Shown here one piece after another: positions 1-5,943 of a DNA stretch of 9,246 nucleotides. The DNA lies in contig JAUWNA010000053.1 in assembly GCA_030612905.1 (NCBI GenBank), forward strand, positions 1-9,246, in the 5' to 3' direction. Under the pieces are notes generated by a model, which was not told where the DNA came from, did not search any database, and worked only from the letters and a program-made list of their open reading frames with translations. Within the stretch, counting starts at the first letter, position 1. Each line of letters begins with the position of its first letter. This DNA is from Promethearchaeota archaeon. Lineage in GTDB: Archaea; Asgardarchaeota; Lokiarchaeia; Sigyniarchaeales; SOKP01. Made by a program: the position numbers and the translations under genes.

Positions 1-177
1 TTGGATTATTTAATTAATAAAAAGCAATTATTCTTTGATTTAAGAATATAATCGTATTCTATTAAATTCTTCTGACATTTTTATACAAAAACAATGCTTA
101 AAACTAATAAAAAAGCTTAATTATGAATTTTATTATTAATTAATCATATAAATTTAGAATAAAATATAAGTTACGAT
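1..177. other. AT-rich non-coding left edge
   Basis: I see no convincing gene here on either strand. The stretch holds an imperfect palindrome at 43-60 (AGAATA and TATTCT around six bases), which has no T-run or GC-rich stem that would make it a clear terminator. A TATA-like stretch at about 145-153 (CATATAAAT) lies about 29 bases before the GTG at 178, the usual spacing for a leaderless archaeal transcript. In sequence this AT-rich, such boxes arise by chance, so the promoter reading is weak. Confidence 0.4.
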
Positions 178-295
178 GTGAATAGTTATTTTAGAAAAAA
201 GTGAGGTCTTATTCGACAAGCTCAATAAGCAACCGTTAATTTTAAGCGCGATATTAGTACCAACTTTATCAATTTTAATTTCTATAACCTTATAT
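178..295 (+). other. Displaced 5' coding part of the DUF998 gene (apparent +1 frame break at an A6 run)
   Basis: The DUF998 frame stays open upstream of 296 back to codon 182 and encodes about 38 sensible residues, including KLNKQPLILS at 218-247 and a hydrophobic helix at about 233-292. This is the first membrane helix the family has ahead of its LSDIGAGP motif. No ATG, GTG or TTG exists in that frame after the TGA at 179. A GTG at 178 opens the neighbouring frame (MNSYFRK) and runs to the A6 run at 195-200; removing one A joins the two frames into one protein of about 218 residues. An alternative is initiation at a non-standard ATA or ATT codon (182 or 188). In-frame ATG 176 is followed directly by TGA. 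Confidence 0.55.
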
Positions 296-844
296 GTGAT
301 AAACGATGCTTCTTTCAGCTTACTCACCCATTATCTAAGCGATATCGGAGCAGGACCTAATGGGGTTGGTTTAGTATTTAGCATAGGAATGTTTTTAACT
401 AGCGCTGTGACTATATATTTCTTTCTACATTTAAGCACGTATTTGATTAATAAAAAAGGAAACAAAATTTTCATCCTAATTGCATTGATCTCAGGCTTAA
501 TTTCCTCAGTTGGAACTTTCTTCGTAGGAGTCTTTCCCATCAATATTTACTTAGACTTGCACAATTTTTCAGCGAGTTTTTTCTTTCTTGGAGGTTTCGC
601 TTACTGTCTATTTTTTGCGATCTCTGAACTAACCACTCCTGGAATTTCTAAATATCAAGCGTTATCTGGATTTGTCGTTTGTTTCTTTTTCTTTGTGTTT
701 ATCTTCTATAGTTCTATAAATTATTATGACTCTGAACTCTGCTCGATAGAATCTTACATCTCAGAATGGGTTCTCTTTTTTGTGTTACTTTCATGGATTA
801 TTGAACACGAGATATACATCTTTAGAACTGAAAAAAAGATTTAA
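296..844 (+). CDS. DUF998-family multi-pass membrane protein
   Basis: An integral membrane protein of the uncharacterised DUF998 family. Visible family marks are the N-terminal HYLSDIGAGPNGVG motif (residues 12-25), GVFPIN followed by LHNFSASFFFLGG in the middle (about residues 77-100), and a late EW pair (residues 155-156) before the last helix. Five strongly hydrophobic segments follow the first motif, at about residues 27-50, 56-80, 90-108, 122-142 and 155-172. With the helix encoded just upstream of the GTG at 296 this makes the six expected for the family. That GTG is therefore only the first usable codon in the frame and is unlikely to be the true start. The gene is convergent with the phosphoglycerate mutase gene, with only 10 bases between stops. 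Biochemical role unknown. Confidence 0.8.
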   Translation: MINDASFSLLTHYLSDIGAGPNGVGLVFSIGMFLTSAVTIYFFLHLSTYLINKKGNKIFILIALISGLISSVGTFFVGVFPINIYLDLHNFSASFFFLGGFAYCLFFAISELTTPGISKYQALSGFVVCFFFFVFIFYSSINYYDSELCSIESYISEWVLFFVLLSWIIEHEIYIFRTEKKI

Positions 845-845
845 T

Positions 846-864
846 AGCCTTTGTTTATAAGGCT
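846..864. terminator. Candidate shared hairpin between convergent genes
   Basis: A perfect 6-bp inverted repeat (AGCCTT / AAGGCT, 7-base loop) sits between the stop of the DUF998 gene and the end of the mutase gene and overlaps the mutase stop codon (855-857). Read on the minus strand it is followed by a run of seven T (831-837). On the plus strand only a short TTT follows. Archaeal termination depends mainly on T-tracts, so this serves the minus-strand gene best. Function is inferred. Confidence 0.4.
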
Positions 865-1610
865 TTGCCTTGATTTGCTACGGCTTCCATTGCTTCTTTT
901 ACTTCTTCTGCGTCACCCAAGTAATAATGTTTTATAGGTTTTAAGTCGTCGTTAAGCTCGTAAATTAACGGTATTCCTGTGGGAATGTTTAATTTTAATA
1001 TATCATCTTCAGAAACATTATCCAAATACTTAACAAGTGCACGTAAACTATTCCCGTGTGCCGATATCAAAACGCTTTTTCCTTCCTTAATTGTGGGGGC
1101 GATCGTCTTGTGCCAATAAGGTAAAAATCGCTCGACAGTATCCTTTAAACATTCTGCTAAAGGAATATCGTCAGAATTTAAATCCTTATATTTTGGGTCG
1201 GTTCCAGGATATCTTGGGTCTGATGATTTAAGAGCTGGTGGGGGAATATCGTAACTTCTTCTCCAAATAAGGACTTGTTCTTCCCCAATTTCTTTCGCCA
1301 TTTTTGCCTTATAATAACCTTGTAAAGCCCCATAATGGCGTTCATTTAATCTCCACGACCTGAAAACGGGTATCCACATTAAATCCATTACGTCTAATAC
1401 GATCCACAGAGTTCTTATACCGCGTTTCAGTACAGACGTAAAAGCAACATCAAATGAAAATCCCTCATCTTTTAACAACTGTCCCGCTATTTTAGCTTCC
1501 TCAATACCCTTTTTAGAAAGATCTACATCAGTCCAACCGGTAAATCTATTCTCTTTGTTCCAGATGCTTTCTCCATGGCGCAAAAGTACTAATTTCATCT
1601 TACTAATCAC
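855..1610 (-). CDS. gpmA: 2,3-bisphosphoglycerate-dependent phosphoglycerate mutase
   Basis: A cytosolic glycolysis/gluconeogenesis enzyme interconverting 3- and 2-phosphoglycerate through a phosphohistidine. At 251 residues it is full length for the family. It shows the LVLLRHGE motif with phospho-acceptor His12 and Arg11, NRFTGWTDVDLS (21-32), TSVLKR with Arg63, LNERHYGALQG with the acid Glu90, WRR (116-118), and the second catalytic histidine, His185, in SAHGNSLRALVKYLD. The C-terminal ANQGKA tail that covers the active site is present. The GTG at 1610 gives an N-terminus of family-typical length; an ATG at 1598 (MKLVLLRHG) is a good alternative. I saw no clear Shine-Dalgarno for either. 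Archaea more often use the cofactor-independent mutase, so this bacterial-looking enzyme suggests acquisition by transfer (inference). Confidence 0.95.
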   Translation of the reverse strand: MISKMKLVLLRHGESIWNKENRFTGWTDVDLSKKGIEEAKIAGQLLKDEGFSFDVAFTSVLKRGIRTLWIVLDVMDLMWIPVFRSWRLNERHYGALQGYYKAKMAKEIGEEQVLIWRRSYDIPPPALKSSDPRYPGTDPKYKDLNSDDIPLAECLKDTVERFLPYWHKTIAPTIKEGKSVLISAHGNSLRALVKYLDNVSEDDILKLNIPTGIPLIYELNDDLKPIKHYYLGDAEEVKEAMEAVANQGKAL

Positions 1611-1715
1611 TTTTTTAGAAATAATTTGAATATTTAGAATATTTAAGTTATCTATAACTAGTAAATATTATAAATATTTACCAATTTACTCGTAATTTTA
1701 ATATATACTTTTTAG
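1611..1715. promoter_or_regulatory. Divergent promoter region with palindrome and tandem repeat
   Basis: This spacer separates the divergent mutase and ATC-hydrolase-like genes. It contains a perfect inverted repeat at 1661-1681 (9-bp arms, GTAAATATT and AATATTTAC, around ATA) and a 9-bp tandem repeat GAATATTTA at 1628-1636 and 1637-1645. The octamer AATATTTA or its complement therefore occurs four times within about 50 bases, at 1629, 1638, 1662 (complement) and 1673. TATA-like sequences overlap these elements, so they may be operator sites acting on both genes. Low complexity is the main caveat. Confidence 0.45.
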
Positions 1716-1718
1716 GTG
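1714..1718 (+). promoter_or_regulatory. Partial Shine-Dalgarno AGGTG favouring TTG 1725
   Basis: AGGTG matches part of the archaeal anti-Shine-Dalgarno complement and lies six bases before the in-frame TTG at 1725. It overlaps the GTG at 1716, so if this site is used the protein would begin MNKRGILKG and be three residues shorter. Confidence 0.35.
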
Positions 1719-2390
1719 TTGCTATTGAATAAAAGAGGAATTTTAAAAGGAGCTGATCGTGAAGAAGTAACTTGGAAAAAAACTAAACTTGGTGAACCGT
1801 TTAAAGAAGCTCTAGATCGGTTCAGAACCGATGTTTTAAAGCGAAAAGATTTTGATGCAACTTCTCTTTTGCAATTTGGATTATTTATGTCTATGGCCGT
1901 TATTAACATTTTAAAAGAAAGCGAAAAAAAATTAGGGAAAGAAGGTCAAAAAGTAGTAATTGACGCCTTAATTAAAACGGGTTATAACATGGGCAAACAA
2001 ATTTTAGAGAATATTAAACTCCCAACTGAAATCTCTGATATAGAACTAATGAGCTTTTTAGCAACCATCATTAACACGCAGGCTTGGACTTCCATTGAGG
2101 ATCCACGCATCGATAAGGAGGATCAATGCTCTTTTGATATAGTTTGGTGCCCATTACAAGATGTTTACAAAGCGTTCGATTGTAGGGTTCAAAGGTATTT
2201 AGTCCAAGGAATAATGAACGCATTTAGAGATTCCGGTATTTTAAAATCAGATTATCAAATAGAATTCAAATCGACGATTCCCGCTGGAGCAAATACTTGC
2301 TATTTTGTTATAACTAAGAAAAAACCAAATGAACAAGATAAATGGGAATCGTATTCTAAGGATTTAGAGAAGAAGGCTTTAGAAAAATAA
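1716..2390 (+). CDS. Putative L-2-amino-thiazoline-4-carboxylate hydrolase-like protein
   Basis: A soluble protein of 224 residues with no signal peptide or membrane helix. The N-terminal half is helical (LLQFGLFMSMAVINILKE at 51-68, then a lysine/glutamate-rich helix). The C-terminal half has a cysteine pattern that fits the ATC hydrolase family: C138, a Cys-Pro at 145-146 followed by a helix, Cys-Arg at 156-157, and a final GANTCYFVI (191-199) like the family's closing Gly..Cys-x-Phe strand. Known members convert L-2-amino-thiazoline-4-carboxylate towards L-cysteine, but many archaeal relatives are untested, so the substrate is open. A distant V4R-like ligand-binding fold is the main alternative. 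The start is uncertain: GTG 1716, or TTG 1725, which sits six bases after AGGTG (1714-1718), a partial Shine-Dalgarno. Confidence 0.5.
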   Translation: MLLLNKRGILKGADREEVTWKKTKLGEPFKEALDRFRTDVLKRKDFDATSLLQFGLFMSMAVINILKESEKKLGKEGQKVVIDALIKTGYNMGKQILENIKLPTEISDIELMSFLATIINTQAWTSIEDPRIDKEDQCSFDIVWCPLQDVYKAFDCRVQRYLVQGIMNAFRDSGILKSDYQIEFKSTIPAGANTCYFVITKKKPNEQDKWESYSKDLEKKALEK

Positions 2391-2529
2391 TAGGCTAAAA
2401 AATATTTAAATATCAAGAAAATCAAATAATTTATAGTTTAAACTTAAATATCAAAAAAAAGTATAAAGAATTATCGAACCAAAAAATAACTAACTAGCAT
2501 AAACTCTATTAAAACAATATATTAAATCA
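2391..2529 (+). promoter_or_regulatory. Spacer and likely promoter of the exported protein gene
   Basis: No ORF is visible. An 11-bp direct repeat, TTAAATATCAA, occurs at 2406-2416 and 2444-2454, each copy followed by an A-rich stretch. A TATA-like GTATAAAG near 2461-2468 would place transcription start near 2490, leaving a leader of about 40 bases before the ATG at 2530. All of this is in very AT-rich sequence, so it is suggestive only. Confidence 0.35.
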
Positions 2530-3243
2530 ATGATTAAAATGAAAAACAATAGAAACTATTGGTTGAGCGCCTTGTGTTTTTTAATTTTTTTCATGAATTT
2601 TCCAATAAACTCGTTTAGTAACACAGTATTAGGTGAATCTGTGTTTCCTGCCGAAAAAAGCGACGTATTCGTCTGGGAAACTGTAAATGCCACCGAATCG
2701 TGGTATACGGAAGTTGATTATATTAGATTTACCGCTACAAATATATATAATGAGACTAATAACGATAAAAATTATCTATTTGTAAACTATACACTTGAAT
2801 TTTATCATCGAATTTCTTGGGTACCGGAATACATCAATTCGTTTTATATGGCTTATAATAAAACTTTAAACTTTCTAAATTGGTCAGCAGAAGGGTTTCA
2901 ACATGGAAATCTATTTTTGTTTCCTACTCCTGTTAACTATTCCCTAATTGGAGAGGCAATAAAAATAGCTGGTTTTTTTCAAAACTATTCATTTTCGGGG
3001 GAAAAAATCGTTTTAGATTACGAAAACAGCACAATTATTGAATTGACTATAGATCCTTCTGGAATTTCTACGATAATAGAAAGAATTACGAATGGCACCA
3101 CTATATACCGTTGGGAATTAAATACAGAAGACATCATTATTAAAGTTCCTTTTGGAAATTACTATTTAATCATTTTGATAATTAGCGTAATGATTCTCGT
3201 AATCGTTAAAAAAAAAAAGATTTTAATGGCTTTTAAACAATAA
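2530..3243 (+). CDS. Exported, C-terminally membrane-anchored protein rich in N-glycosylation sequons
   Basis: I recognise no family. The 237 residues begin with a short basic stretch and a hydrophobic signal sequence (about 10-30), followed by a polar extracytoplasmic region (about 31-207) and one C-terminal membrane helix (about 211-226) ending in four lysines (227-230). This places the bulk outside the cell with a short cytoplasmic tail. The ectodomain holds nine Asn-X-Ser/Thr sequons, at N53, N74, N86, N110, N117, N136, N152, N166 and N188, and is rich in aromatics and beta-type patterns, as expected for a cell-surface glycoprotein. There are no cysteines outside the signal region. The start is ATG 2530, with a second in-frame ATG at 2539 after only three codons. 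The gene stands alone, convergent to the LbH operon. Confidence 0.75.
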   Translation: MIKMKNNRNYWLSALCFLIFFMNFPINSFSNTVLGESVFPAEKSDVFVWETVNATESWYTEVDYIRFTATNIYNETNNDKNYLFVNYTLEFYHRISWVPEYINSFYMAYNKTLNFLNWSAEGFQHGNLFLFPTPVNYSLIGEAIKIAGFFQNYSFSGEKIVLDYENSTIIELTIDPSGISTIIERITNGTTIYRWELNTEDIIIKVPFGNYYLIILIISVMILVIVKKKKILMAFKQ

Positions 3244-3261
3244 TCTTTTATTTTAATTTAT
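3244..3261 (+). terminator. T-rich tract after the exported protein gene
   Basis: The short spacer between the stops of the exported protein gene and the convergent LbH gene is T-rich (TTTTATTTT), which fits archaeal T-tract termination of the plus-strand transcript. No hairpin is seen. Confidence 0.35.
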
Positions 3262-4131
3262 TTATCCTTGAGTATTTTCAATATCTCCCTTATAAATATC
3301 AAATGGGACTCTTTTGTTTGTATCGACCATCCTTCTAAAAAATACTTTTTTGCTTTCCTCAAATGCTTTTTGAGTTGGCTGGTACTTCCTTGCGGGTTGA
3401 CCGATGTATATATAGTTAGGTTCTAATACTTGTCCTACATGCGTTACTGCCCAGATGCCCAAAGTTGTACCTTTTCCTATAATAGTTCCTGGTGCTACAA
3501 TTGAATGTCCTCCTAAAACAACATGGTCCCCAATAATAACTTTTTTGATTAAAAGATGATCCTCATTATCAATTCTAACGATCATACTAGATAAAATAAC
3601 CGCGCCTTGACCAACCATTATGTTGTCCCCTAATTCTATAAATTCTGTATCCATCCACCCGTCAAAGAGAGTACTTTTAAAATCGGTACGAACGCCCAAT
3701 AATTTAAAAGCAAGATTAGTAGCCCAAGGGAAGCAGAAATTATTCCAAATCCAAAATACAAACTTTTTAACAACAACACGTAAACAAAAGTAGTAATAAT
3801 TTTTATTGCCTTTATCAATTTTAAATAATCCTTCACGAGGTTTGTGTAATAACTTCAATGTAATCAAAAATAACTTACCTAATAAGAGACTAATTAACAA
3901 ATATGCGCCCCACCATGCTAAAACATCGATAAAGATAATAAAAAGCCTCCAATGTAAAAAGTTCGAATCCATAGCAATTGGAAAAAACGTTAAAATCATA
4001 ACTAATGGCATAAGCAATGATAAAATGTGTAAAATTATGAAAATTAAGGATGCAATAGGATTCCAATGAAAAGTATTTGTTGTTATAGGATGCGACGCGA
4101 TCTCAATTGATTCTTGTCCTTTTTCGGACAA
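3262..4131 (-). CDS. Membrane LbH (hexapeptide-repeat) acyltransferase-like protein, third module
   Basis: A 289-residue protein with one membrane/LbH module. Two hydrophobic regions (about 25-52 and 62-95) lead to the signature P98-R-E-G101-L-F103, an aromatic/basic linker (YYYFCLRVVVKK, 112-123), then a hexapeptide-repeat beta-helix (about 163-248) with turns such as GDNIMVGQGAVI, GDHVVLGGHSIVAPG and IIGKGTTLG, closing on IGQPARK. The layout matches the repeated terminal domain of Pls/PosA-type non-ribosomal peptide synthetases (TIGR02353-like). It starts at TTG 4131, ten bases after the stop of the two-module gene upstream, so the two are co-transcribed; a GGAG lies about 15 bases before the TTG, rather far for a Shine-Dalgarno. 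The N-terminal TTNT (17-20) recurs in the upstream gene's displaced N-terminus. Substrate unknown. Confidence 0.75.
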   Translation of the reverse strand: MSEKGQESIEIASHPITTNTFHWNPIASLIFIILHILSLLMPLVMILTFFPIAMDSNFLHWRLFIIFIDVLAWWGAYLLISLLLGKLFLITLKLLHKPREGLFKIDKGNKNYYYFCLRVVVKKFVFWIWNNFCFPWATNLAFKLLGVRTDFKSTLFDGWMDTEFIELGDNIMVGQGAVILSSMIVRIDNEDHLLIKKVIIGDHVVLGGHSIVAPGTIIGKGTTLGIWAVTHVGQVLEPNYIYIGQPARKYQPTQKAFEESKKVFFRRMVDTNKRVPFDIYKGDIENTQG

Positions 4132-4141
4132 ATTACTATCT

Positions 4142-5668
4142 TTATTCTCCAGAATAATCGCCCCCTAAATAATCGATAATATCTTCTTTTTTCATCCGTC
4201 TAGCTGGAAAACCATTGTATATGCCATCACCGTCTAATTTATCATATTTAATTGTAGTACAACCTGGTAAAAAAGTGGAGCCTTCCCCAATCACAGAGCC
4301 AGGCAAACCTCCAGTTGTGGCATTAAGTATTGACTTATTACCTATTTCGACACCAACGAATATTAGATTTTCCTCTCCATACACTCCATCAACTAAATGA
4401 TTTGTAATATGTGATGAAGTACCCAAATAACAATTATCGCCAAAGTTTATGTGACTGTGGATAAAGGTCTCTTCTAGCACCGTATCCTTTCCAATTTTGT
4501 TAGATTTTATAAACCTCAACTCCCAATTAACTAACCACGGGAATGGAGAACGTGAGAACGCAAAAATAGGATATTTCATGAGAAACGACCTAAAATGATA
4601 ATAATCAAGAGTAGTTGATGATGTATCTAGATTTCGATCGAAAATTCCTTGGGAAGGACCTCGTTTATCTGCTAACTTATAGAACCATCTAGTAAATAAT
4701 GCCACGAAAAATAAATGTAATAAATAACAAGATATAATTATTAATGGTGTTAAAAACAATAGGCAGTAGTTATATGGATTTAAAAGAATCTCGATTGTAA
4801 AGGGTTGAGAAAATATATTCGGCACCAAAACACCAAACAAAAACGAGTAAAAAATAAATCCAGGTAAAAAAAAAGAAAATCCAATTATAATTGTACCGGA
4901 TATAATATAAAAATGAAACGGAACTGACAAATTCGTTCCTTGTGCTGTTAAAAACTCTTCAGTTTGCGTGATAGATGGATCTTTTTCAAAAAACCTTTTT
5001 TCAATCACTTCCTTGTTAGTAATAGCGCTAGTTTCTAATACTTTTTTAACGGGTCTACCACGGTATATGGAATTACTATCTAAATGTTGATTTATTTTAG
5101 TTATAGAATTTGAATCAAGAATAGTGTTAGATTCAATTATGGTGCCAGGTAAAATAAGAGAATGAGCTCCAATAATTACATCGTCTTTTATAATTACTCG
5201 TTTAAAAATCAACCTATCTTTTACAATTAGATTCGACATAATAACAGTTCCTTGGCCAATTTTAACATTTTTCCCGAGTGTAACAAGCTCACAATCAACC
5301 CAACCATCGTGTAAAGCGTTTTTAAAACTAGTTTTTACCCCAAATATTTTATATGCTAACATTTCAAAAAAAGGAAGAGATAATTGTCTTGATAACCAAA
5401 TGGGCCATTTCTTTATTACGGCTCTTAAACTCCAATAACAAAAATCTTTATCATCTTTATTAAAATAAAATACACCTTCTTGAGGCGGGTGGATTAAATT
5501 AGTAATTAAAAGAAATAATTTTGAGACTAGAATAGAACTGATAATTAGAATGAAAACTCCTACAAAGAAGATTAACGGAAAGATAATATAAAATGTTGTT
5601 TCTGCCAGATAAAAATTTTTCCAATAAAACCAAATCCAAAAAATAAGTGGTTGAGAGCTCAGAACCAT
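4142..5668 (-). CDS. Two-module membrane LbH protein resembling the Pls-type NRPS terminal domain
   Basis: A 508-residue protein made of two similar modules. Module A: membrane region (about 25-60), P62-Q-E-G65-V-F67, linker FCYWSLRAVIKK (76-87), LbH domain (about 123-206) ending in YRGRPVKK. Module B: two membrane helices (about 250-285 and 298-330), P338-S-Q-G341-I-F343, linker YYHFRSFLMKYP (356-367), LbH domain (about 385-491) ending in YNGFPARR. The modules resemble each other and the single-module gene immediately downstream. LbH domains usually transfer acyl groups, but in epsilon-poly-lysine synthetase the tandem terminal domains couple amino acids at the membrane. No adenylation or carrier domain is present here. 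The ATG at 5668 is probably not the real start: coding signal, including another membrane helix, continues upstream. Confidence 0.75.
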   Translation of the reverse strand: MVLSSQPLIFWIWFYWKNFYLAETTFYIIFPLIFFVGVFILIISSILVSKLFLLITNLIHPPQEGVFYFNKDDKDFCYWSLRAVIKKWPIWLSRQLSLPFFEMLAYKIFGVKTSFKNALHDGWVDCELVTLGKNVKIGQGTVIMSNLIVKDRLIFKRVIIKDDVIIGAHSLILPGTIIESNTILDSNSITKINQHLDSNSIYRGRPVKKVLETSAITNKEVIEKRFFEKDPSITQTEEFLTAQGTNLSVPFHFYIISGTIIIGFSFFLPGFIFYSFLFGVLVPNIFSQPFTIEILLNPYNYCLLFLTPLIIISCYLLHLFFVALFTRWFYKLADKRGPSQGIFDRNLDTSSTTLDYYHFRSFLMKYPIFAFSRSPFPWLVNWELRFIKSNKIGKDTVLEETFIHSHINFGDNCYLGTSSHITNHLVDGVYGEENLIFVGVEIGNKSILNATTGGLPGSVIGEGSTFLPGCTTIKYDKLDGDGIYNGFPARRMKKEDIIDYLGGDYSGE

Positions 5669-5780
5669 TATTAATAAATAAATAACTATGTAATATTTTT
5701 TAGCTAAAGTATTTGTCGTTCTGGGACCTTCTCTTAAAGAAGCTGGTATAGAAATTTTTTATCCACTCTAATTTATCCAT
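5669..5780 (-). other. Displaced N-terminal coding segment of the two-module LbH gene (frame break at an A6 run)
   Basis: The frame of the two-module gene stays open upstream of the ATG at 5668 to a TAA at 5761-5759. It encodes GPRTTNTLAKKYYIVIYLLI, which supplies the missing first membrane helix and repeats the TTNT seen at the N-terminus of the downstream paralogue. There is no ATG, GTG or TTG in that interval. An ATG at 5780 in the adjacent frame reads MDKLEWIK up to six A (5760-5755 on the coding strand); with one A fewer the two frames join as MDKLEWIKISIPASLREG followed by the TTNT segment. A TATA-like stretch near 5793-5803 lies about 20-25 bases upstream of that ATG. Sequencing indel, mutation and slippage are all possible. 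Confidence 0.55.
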
Positions 5781-5929
5781 AACTATGGCAATAATATAAT
5801 ATAGTAAGAAATTATCATTTAAAACCATAGTATAACATATTATTTTAAATTTGCTTACCAAATTTCCTAAAGTTTTAGATATATTAAAAACTAAATTCAA
5901 TATTAGTATTTCAATTTTAATAAAAGATT

Positions 5930-5935
5930 AAGGAT
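5930..5935 (+). promoter_or_regulatory. Shine-Dalgarno-like AAGGAT before a TTG start
   Basis: AAGGAT lies nine bases before the TTG at 5944 and supports that codon as the start. The ATG at 5934 that overlaps it reads ATG-AAA-TAG and cannot be the start. Confidence 0.5.
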
Positions 5936-5943
5936 GAAATAGA

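Larger units (their letters stand above)
5669..5943. promoter_or_regulatory. Divergent spacer between the LbH operon and the acyl-CoA dehydrogenase gene
   Basis: Besides the displaced LbH N-terminus (5669-5780), this spacer shows three CCATA/TATGG half-sites. Two form a near-palindrome at 5777-5788 (CCATA, AC, TATGG) on top of the putative ATG 5780, and the third is in CCATAGT at 5825-5831, which is also the inverted copy of ACTATGG at 5782-5788. A TATATTAAA around 5880-5888 could be the box for the dehydrogenase gene, giving a leader of about 30 bases. All inferred from pattern alone. Confidence 0.35.

Noticed and set aside
43..89. Tiny minus-strand ORF (MSEEFNRIRLYS) and the palindrome at 43-60
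   Set aside because: Twelve codons without support, and a palindrome with no GC-rich stem or T-run; both are expected by chance in this composition.
176..181. ATG-TGA read as start plus selenocysteine for the DUF998 gene
   Set aside because: No selenocysteine insertion structure is visible, the family has no redox residue at position 2, and the one-base A-run explanation gives a more ordinary N-terminus.
3636..4400. Short ORFs overlapping the two LbH genes in other frames
   Set aside because: They overlap recognisable LbH and membrane sequence in the main frame, so they are shadows.
5700..5900. 66-residue minus-strand ORF upstream of the LbH operon as a separate gene
   Set aside because: Only its part from ATG 5780 to the A6 run is likely coding, as the displaced start of the LbH gene. 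After the run it overlaps the better-supported frame, and the part above 5780 looks non-coding.
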